The notes under the pieces: generated by a model
Database searches by the model: none
What the model was told of the DNA's origin: nothing
The model's input: the letters and a program-made list of their open reading frames with translations, nothing else
Translations under genes and position numbers: made by a program
From: Lobosporangium transversale
Lineage: Eukaryota; Mortierellomycota; Mortierellomycetes; Mortierellales; Mortierellaceae
DNA: 64,000 nucleotides
Direction of reading: 5' to 3'
NCBI RefSeq assembly: GCF_002105155.1
Contig: NW_019028980.1
Location: 744,001 to 808,000, forward strand
In this document: in pieces, positions 57,540 through 64,000 of the stretch
Position numbering within the stretch: position 1 is the first letter of the stretch
How the letters are laid out: every line of letters starts with the position of its first letter

Positions 57540-58146
57540 AGACTTTGATAACATTGTTATCGATACCCATCGAGATAGTGGGAGTATGGATAGAATAATT
57601 GAAGTTAGCTATGTGAGGGCTGATATTCTTGACTATGTCGCGCTTGCTAGCCTCCGACGTATTCTTGGTCATACACATTCCATGGAAACCTTTTTCCTGG
57701 AGTATTTGATGTATGCCTCAGTATCTTCAGCGCTATGAATGCTCGATATCCAGATACGCCTGGCATCCCACAACAAGTCTAACACTTTAAGCTTTAACAA
57801 TTCTTCTGTCTCGTACATCATTACCTGATCACCATTCTGTACCTTGAATGTGTTGTGAACAACGTATACGTCATCGCACAGGCTTTCCACAACCTGCACA
57901 TATCACTGGTGAGGTTGGCATCAAGGCAAACTACCCTGGATGCACTCTTGATGAGCTCACGTAGGATTTGGTTGCCTACACCGTACATGTCGTCCATGGT
58001 CATTGTGCTGGTCATTTGTTCGCAAAGTGAGCTGAACTCATCAAGAATCAAGTCGACGTTCTCTCCATAGAACTTCATGTCAAGCCTTTGCAATGACTCA
58101 GCTTGGACCACAACTTTGTCGCAGGCAATCTTGTCCTTGCTGTCCT
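57540..58146 (-). pseudogene. Origin-binding-protein-type helicase relic
   Basis: Read leftward, three frames follow one another: VVVQAESLQRLDMKFY with LILDEFSSLCEQM (helicase motif II region) and RVVCLDANLTSDM; then, after a frameshift near 57895, DVYVVHNTFKVQNGDQ with IWISSIHSAEDTEAY; then, after another shift near 57670, KNTSEASKRDIVKNI with IHTPTISMGID. This order matches the replication-origin-binding protein family (PF02399 type), known from large DNA viruses and some eukaryotic genomes. Frameshifts and an upstream stop (near 58146) show it is dead. The source (viral or transposon) is unknown. Confidence 0.55.
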
Positions 58147-58862
58147 AGTACATGTAGTCCACTTAACTTTCAGTGGACATTCTAACAACAGTCCTGCACC
58201 GTTCTCCGGGGCTCAATTACAATAGAAGCTTTTAAGGCTATCATAAACTGTAATCAAAGTTGTATTAAAGTAAAAGCGGAAAAAGTGATCAGTTGACATC
58301 TGGCAAATTCAAATTTATAATCCTTTCCAAATGTCCCCTTCAATGATCATTTCAGTCCTCCTGGGGAGCAGTTGTAAGCAGAGGAATGAGCAAGTAGAGT
58401 GTGAACAAACGTTTAGTCTATCTGAGCACTAAGAATTGTCACGCCACAATGACCAAGAAAATGGCACGTGGCTGATTTGAAAAAAATATTCTCTCACACA
58501 TCGCCTAACCTTAAAATAAAGGCAATTGTCGCTCCTTTCCTTTGCTTCACTTCATTTTTGCACTCTCTCCCTCTTCCTTTACTCTTTTTTTTCACTTTTT
58601 TCATATTTCACCCCAGTTTTGCTCCCATCAATTTTGCTCTTTTATTTATTCCAAGCCTTCATCTATTGCCTTCCCTTTCCTTTCCTTTCCTTTCCTTTCC
58701 TTTCCTTTCCTTTCCTTTTTTTTTTTTTTTGCCTTACACATTTTTCATTTTTGTTTTCATACAGCGACCACGGGTGAAAGAGTATAGAATATACCTTTGG
58801 CTATTTAACCATCATTCTCCCTGCATTTCAACCACACTCAGTCCCACTCATCTTAATTTTCA
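58147..58862. other. Upstream region of the CRN gene
   Basis: A CT-rich 300-bp stretch with the TTTCC array just upstream, then TATAGAATATACC at about 58785. It is probably the promoter of the CRN gene. Confidence 0.45.
58671..58720 (+). repeat. (TTTCC)n microsatellite
   Basis: Nine TTTCC units ending in a T-run, about 150 bp before the CRN start. Confidence 0.9.
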
Positions 58863-61719
58863 ATGGCCACCACAAGGAGCTCAACACAAAAAAACATGGC
58901 TGCAAATGATTCCACAAGGAGCCAAGCACAAAGAACAATGACTGCAAATAAGCCTGAGGATGCCTCCACACTCAATGAACCACTGCTGCTGGAGCTGAAC
59001 TGCGTTGTTGAGGGAGAAGCAACGTCGTTCCCAGTAGGGATTTCCTCCGATAAATCGGTCGGAATACTCAAGGAGGTCATCAAAGCAAAGAATGCCAATG
59101 CATTTAAGGATATTGACGCTTACCGGCTCACCCTCTACAAGGTCTCCATCCCTGACGAAGACAAGACCGTCGTCGAGCCAGAAATCGAGTCAAAAGAGGC
59201 TCTCGCACCCGCGTCAATAGCTTTGGGAGATATTTAATTCTGAACTTCCAAGGAAAACGATCCATGTTTTTGTCAAGCCACCGCAGCGAGGTATGTATTA
59301 GCTCTTGATGGACTGATGATATTTCGATTGTTCAATTGATGAAGCTATCTCATCACGGTCACGTGTATCTATCCCTTTTTTATGTTGTTGAGATGAATCT
59401 CGGCAACACTATTTAACCGGGGGCGACTTTGGATTTCATCTCTATAAAAAAAATTGAAAAGTCGCCCCCATGGTCCATGCGCATGCTCTGACTCTCACTG
59501 TTGTCTGAGAACACAGTTTTCATTTTTATTTTTATTTTTATTTGACCTGTTTACATTGATGCATTTGTTAGTTTTTCTGATTGAATCTGTTTCGCGTTTC
59601 GCACACATGCTCTGACTCTCCATTAGCTGGCGTTCATATCTCATTGACAGCAATATATTCTTTGATCTGATCAAAATGCTAACATTTCTGCCATTGCCGC
59701 GCTCTCTTATCTTTCTAGAGTCATCGGAACAGATTCTCAAGAGAAAAATGGATGAAGGTAATAATTTGTTTTTTGCTGTTTAGATAGATCGACTTGGTGA
59801 CTGACTATGTTATGGTACTAACCAACTGTGTATGTGTATGATGATCATAATTAGATCCACGGTATATTTCACCTTCAAAGAAGATGCGCATTGAGGAAGG
59901 GTGGAGAGAATACAGGGCTTCTGATGGTAAAATGGTCACGTTACCACCCTCTTGGATCGCAATGCTGGAGAATCCTGAAGACCCGCCCGATGCACGTAAT
60001 AAGTTTAATCATCTGAAAAGCGATAATCAGCTTGGTGATCAAGTTCACATTCCATCCTTGGGCCTCACACCGAAAGAATTTGAGGAATATAATTCGGGAT
60101 TTATAATTACGGATCAGATGCTAGAATTGTGGAAGGAGATTAGTGCTGAACAAAGGTTTTCATTTCGGCGAGTCCTTTCTGGTCCTATGGGGGTTGGCAA
60201 GTCATATCTATCCTATTTCCTTGCTGCAAAAGGATATGCGGAAGGGTGGCTTACCCTTTATATACCAGATGCCGCGATATTAAATGAAAGTTCGGATACA
60301 AAATCGGCAAAGGCACTGTTAAGGCGCTTCTTCGCTTTCAACAGGGATATCTTGACGGCATCTGATCTGGAAAGTCTCCTCGACTTTTCTGAAGTTATAG
60401 ATTGCTCAATTGTGGCTGCTCGCGCAGTATTCGACCTATTCAAACAGAAGGAGCGCAAAACACTGTTCATTATCGACGAACATGGAGAGTTATTCCGAAA
60501 AGAGCCGTATGTGCCGGATAAATACCCGTTCCTGAAGCATCTAATGAACCTTAATCTATGGCAGTCTCATTACAAAGGATCTAGAGTGATATTTACAGGA
60601 ACAGCCCATGCCAAATATGAATTGCAGATTATGGAAGACAGTGCTCGAGCTATCTTATTGTACTTTGTTGGCCCACTATCCGAGACAGTGTTTTCAAAAT
60701 GGTTGGAGGTCCACCTGAACCAACCCGATATTGTCCAGGATGTAATGAGGATTACAAACCGTGTGCCGCGAGAGTTTATGCGCCTCATTCGATCAATTAA
60801 GGAAAGACCACTCACAAGAGATAGCATTGATGGGTATGTAGCTCAGAGAACAAGCGAGCTTCGCCCTGTAGTTCAGAATTACTACAAAGCTCTCAGCGAG
60901 ATATCGAAGGAGGAGTTCGCTAAAAGCCTTGCAACAGTCTTCCTTGGCAACAACTCGGAGAGTGGTGATTTTGAATGGGATTTCCGTGACCTAGGGCTTA
61001 TCTATCGTCTCAACAAGAACCGCGGAGCCATAAACTATGTCTTGTGCCCCCCAGTGCAGAAAGCACTCTTTAAGGCGTTTACAAGTATGCCTCATCATGA
61101 GCATATCCTGAGGGGAGTTGTTCTTGGAGAGATGAGTGGAGATGATTTCGAGTTGGCACTGCTGGTCCGGTTTTTGACTTTAACCAAGCCAATCGTTCTC
61201 GAAGCAACAAACCTTGTCGGCGAGGATCCAACGCAGATTATAATGGACTTTAAGGATCATGGGACAATCCATCAAAACATGACTTCTCTTGGACGTGGCT
61301 ATGGACATGTACTGAGCCATTGTCATTCGAGTTATCCTCGCTTTGATTTCATACTCGACACAATGTTTATCCAGGTGTCCATAAGTGATTTCTGCGACCA
61401 CGAGCAGAAACAAACTAAGCAGATCCAGAACGCTTTTGATAAGAGAGATTCCAACGGCAAAAATCAGATTGAAGGATATTTGGACGAAGTATTTGGAGGT
61501 AATCATTCCGCCATAATTGACGATGGGCATTTTGTTGTCAAAAAGGATGGAGAGCCAGTAACTGGATTTAAAATAGTTTACATGCGTGGTTCCCCTGGTA
61601 CACCAAACCACACTGGATTAATCAGAAAGTACAAAGATCTTCTTCATGTCAGCTTCGACGAGCTCAAAGAGAAACTTTTTAGAAATATCCATCTCAAAAA
61701 TAAAGAACCGTGTTATTAA
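58863..61719 (+). CDS. Crinkler (CRN) protein: ubiquitin-like header plus P-loop NTPase/nuclease-like module 1
   Basis: Exons 58863-59290, 59719-59757 and 59855-61719. Residues 1-33 contain two imperfect 14-residue repeats. Residues of about 40-112 match the CRN ubiquitin-like header (LELNCVVEGEATSFPV, LYKVSIPDED). The header frame hits TAA at about 59235, while the expected header end continues in the +1 frame to a GTATGT donor at 59291: a frameshift. Exon 3 encodes a P-loop module: Walker A GPMGVGKS (about 60181-60204), Walker B LFIIDEHG (about 60463), VIFTGTAH, an Arg-finger-like NRVPREFM, then a restriction-nuclease-like end (FDFILDTMFIQVSISDF, from about 61341). CRNs are nuclear-acting effectors of oomycetes and some fungi. 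Their toxicity comes from the C-terminal module, whose activity here is inferred. Confidence 0.75.
59395..59502 (+). repeat. Hairpin-bearing repeat in CRN intron 1 (copy 1)
   Basis: It contains GGGGGCGACTTT (59419-59430) and its reverse complement (59458-59469) around a 27-base loop with CTCTATAAAA. A closely matching copy is at 61794-61902. Confidence 0.85.
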
Positions 61720-61793
61720 ATTTCTATGACAAGCCTTTTTATAGGATTAAGAACTATATTATTACTGTATACTGTGACGAAAATTCTAAGTTG

Positions 61794-61902
61794 GAATCTC
61801 GGCAACACTATTTAACTGGGGGCGACTTTGGATTTCATCTCTATAAAAGAATTTGAAAAGTCGCCCCTCCATGCTCCGTGCACATCCTCAGACTCCCACT
61901 GT
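61794..61902 (+). repeat. Hairpin-bearing repeat (copy 2)
   Basis: Same order as copy 1, with the stem at 61818-61829 and 61857-61867. It lies between CRN module 1 and module 2. Confidence 0.85.
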
Positions 61903-62148
61903 TATTTTTGTCCTTTCACAACGCTGTTGTTTTTTTTTTTTTTGTTTGTGGTTTAGGTTCATTTACATCCATCAGCTACAGGTGCTGATTTGATTAAATG
62001 ATAATAGGACTTTTTTCAGCGCTATTCTATTCTTATTTGGTTCTCGACGGGCTGGTTGTTGATATTTTCCACTGATGTAGCTTATTTTCATTCTCAACGT
62101 GGTCATATAATAATCGTCTGACTGTTTGTTGTCCATGTGAATATTTAG

Positions 62149-64000
62149 CAATTTCAAAAAGAAATCGAGAAGATGATGTTGATTTAGACGGTAAGTTTGC
62201 TATGCTGCATCGATGACCATTGATCTCACGAACCTTGAAGCATTATTGTTTTTCGTATCGCTCACTCGTCTTACTTTTAAAATACACAGGAGAAAGTCGT
62301 ACAAAACGTCGTCGTTCGTCAGAATTTTGGTCATACTATACTCACCTTGACGGCAACCGAGTGCCGTTGCCCAACTTCCTAATAGGCATGCTTGGGGACG
62401 ATAGCAAAGGTGTAGAACCACGCTCTGCTTTCTCGCAGTTCACAAACGTAAAAGTGGGAGATCAAATCAGGGTAAAAAGTCTCGGCCAGTCACCCAAGTT
62501 CTTTGCGGAGGACTATCAAGGTCACGAGCTTATTGTGACTGAGCAGATGATGGAGCTATGGGAGTTACTTGGTGGGGATTTTGAATGGTCGATTAAAAGA
62601 TGCCTGTCTGGCCCCATGGGAGTCGGGAAATCATATATCGCTTGGTTTCTAGCTGCTAAGGCATATGCTCATGGGTGGCCAGTCCTCTATATCCCCGACG
62701 CTATGGATCTCCAGTCGTCTGTATCAGAGGAAGAAGCAGCGACCATTATATGTCGGATCTTTATAGCTTTCAACAAAGACATTCTAACAGTGGAAGAGCT
62801 TGTAAACATGGTTAATTTTCAGGATACAACAAAACCTCTTGTGGTTTCAACTGCTAGATACATTTTACGCAATCTACTCCAACAAAGACAACAGAAAACT
62901 CTTTTTGTTATTGATGAGCATGGAGCCTTGTTTCCACATGGTACAGAGTCAGCAACAATGAAGTTTGATTTGTTACATTGTTTGAACTCCTTTAATTCAT
63001 GGGGGTCACACTATGCTGGAGCGCGTGTAGTATTCACAGGGACTGCGCATGGGAGGTTTGAGAGGACTATTCTCAGAGACGCATCACATTATTTCGAGTT
63101 TGTTGGTCCACTGTCACCCATTACTTTCGATAAGCTACTGAGTGTGATCATAGGTACGTTCAGGCCAACAGTCCGCCAACATTTGGACAAGCTACGAGAC
63201 GAGATTCAAAGAGCCACCGGACGTATACCACGGGAGCTTAATAAATTTTTTGGCAAAGACTTTCGAGAGATTGAGTTCACAGCTGATGAAATCGAGCGAA
63301 GACTAAAGACCTATGAGGAAACTCGTCAGGCAGAGCTCTCTTGGATCTTGAAGGGCTATTACTTAAGACTTGATCCGATGTCTAAAACAGATATCCGTAG
63401 AGCCCTAGCCGATGTGTTTCTGCGAGACAACCAGCACCCAGACGCGGTACTTGATTGGCAATTCCTCGATTTTGGAATAGTATATCAGTATGAGGATCCG
63501 GACAAGGCCAGTCTTTTAATTTTAAAGCGCCCAATTACACCAGCATCCGAGGCGGCGCTTTTCGAACTATACAAGTCATGCCCACTCCCCGACGTATACA
63601 AAGATGCTATAAAGGGGGGTACCTTAAATCCTGCCCAATTTTCCGATGCTTTCTTCCAGTCGCTTATCAAAAGTACCAACATAGTTTTCAAGTCAACTAA
63701 TCTTGCTGGAAAGGAGGAACAAATTTTAGAGCTGAGAGTCAATGGCTATCAGTATCTTCAAAAGCCACCTAGAAAACTCGGCGACGAGGGCAAGAATATC
63801 CTGATACATGGATGCGAACTAGCTCGATTCGATTTTATACTTGGCTACACTTTTATTCAAATTTCGATCTCTAATTTTCAAAAACACAACAATGGCTCTG
63901 CAAACGTTGATTTGGCATTTACAAGTCGGGAACATGCTGGTGAAAGAAATCAAATCGAGTATTTCCTAGACCACACATACGGCGGAACTCACAAAGCAGA
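62149..64000 (+). CDS. CRN P-loop NTPase/nuclease-like module 2, runs off the window
   Basis: Exon 62149-62190 (AISKRNREDDVDLDG) follows an AG, and the next exon starts at 62290 and stays open to 64000. No header is found between 61720 and 62149. Both this 42-nt exon and the 39-nt exon 2 of module 1 begin in phase 1, as needed to join the header exon. Motifs match module 1: GPMGVGKS (about 62616), LFVIDEHG (about 62905), VVFTGTAHG (about 63029), GRIPRELN and FDFILGYTFIQISISNF (about 63830). A basic TKRRR segment near the start may be a nuclear-localisation signal. The protein has diverged clearly from module 1. It may be a separate gene with an unseen start, or an alternative 3' part of the upstream gene. 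Confidence 0.65.

Overview
This is nuclear DNA of a filamentous fungus. Most genes carry several short GT..AG introns, intron ends are rich in poly-T or poly-A, and the spaces between genes are AT-rich and full of homopolymers and microsatellites. Crinkler-type effectors, a Crypton/Ndc10-type recombinase gene and expanded DUF6589/RecQ-type genes together suggest an early-diverging fungus (Mucoromycota, probably Mortierellomycotina). That placement is inference; no rRNA or marker gene settles it.

Layout. 1-3.8 kb: the end of a PL14 polysaccharide lyase, a five-exon metallo-beta-lactamase-fold gene, three retrotransposon tails (two with clear target-site duplications) and a tRNA-Val. 4.5-11.5 kb: two divergent hypothetical genes and an apparently intact Crypton-like tyrosine-recombinase gene; a 23-bp inverted motif lies on both sides of this block. 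11.5-22.8 kb: ordinary genes, namely a secreted surface protein, an EFM4-type lysine methyltransferase, eIF1A, a 60-residue twin-CX9C protein, and an unusual 1,219-residue protein that joins a WG/GW- and RGG-rich half to a DEAD-box domain without its catalytic motifs.

26.6-39.9 kb: the main discovery candidate. Two 4.4-kb arms are near-identical mirror images and enclose a 4.5-kb unique core. Each arm carries the same five-exon PD-(D/E)XK-nuclease-like gene pointing outward. The core holds two intronless convergent genes, a RecQ-like helicase and a DUF6589 protein. The arms stop at the start codons of the two core genes, so both core genes and both nuclease copies share one duplicated bidirectional promoter. 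This looks like a self-contained mobile or selfish unit (nuclease, helicase, transposase-like protein).

40-49 kb: a GH95 alpha-L-fucosidase-type gene, a broken inverted copy of part of it, and a Ser/Thr kinase whose stop codon sits in a 15-bp hairpin. 49-56 kb: largely non-coding, microsatellite-rich DNA with one doubtful small gene. 56.3-58.1 kb: decayed relics of a TnpB/Fanzor-like protein and an origin-binding-protein-type helicase. 58.8-64 kb: a Crinkler (CRN) locus with one ubiquitin-like header followed by two tandem P-loop NTPase/nuclease-like modules; the second runs off the window. Exon joins below come from reading frame, splice-site consensus and family resemblance, not from transcripts.
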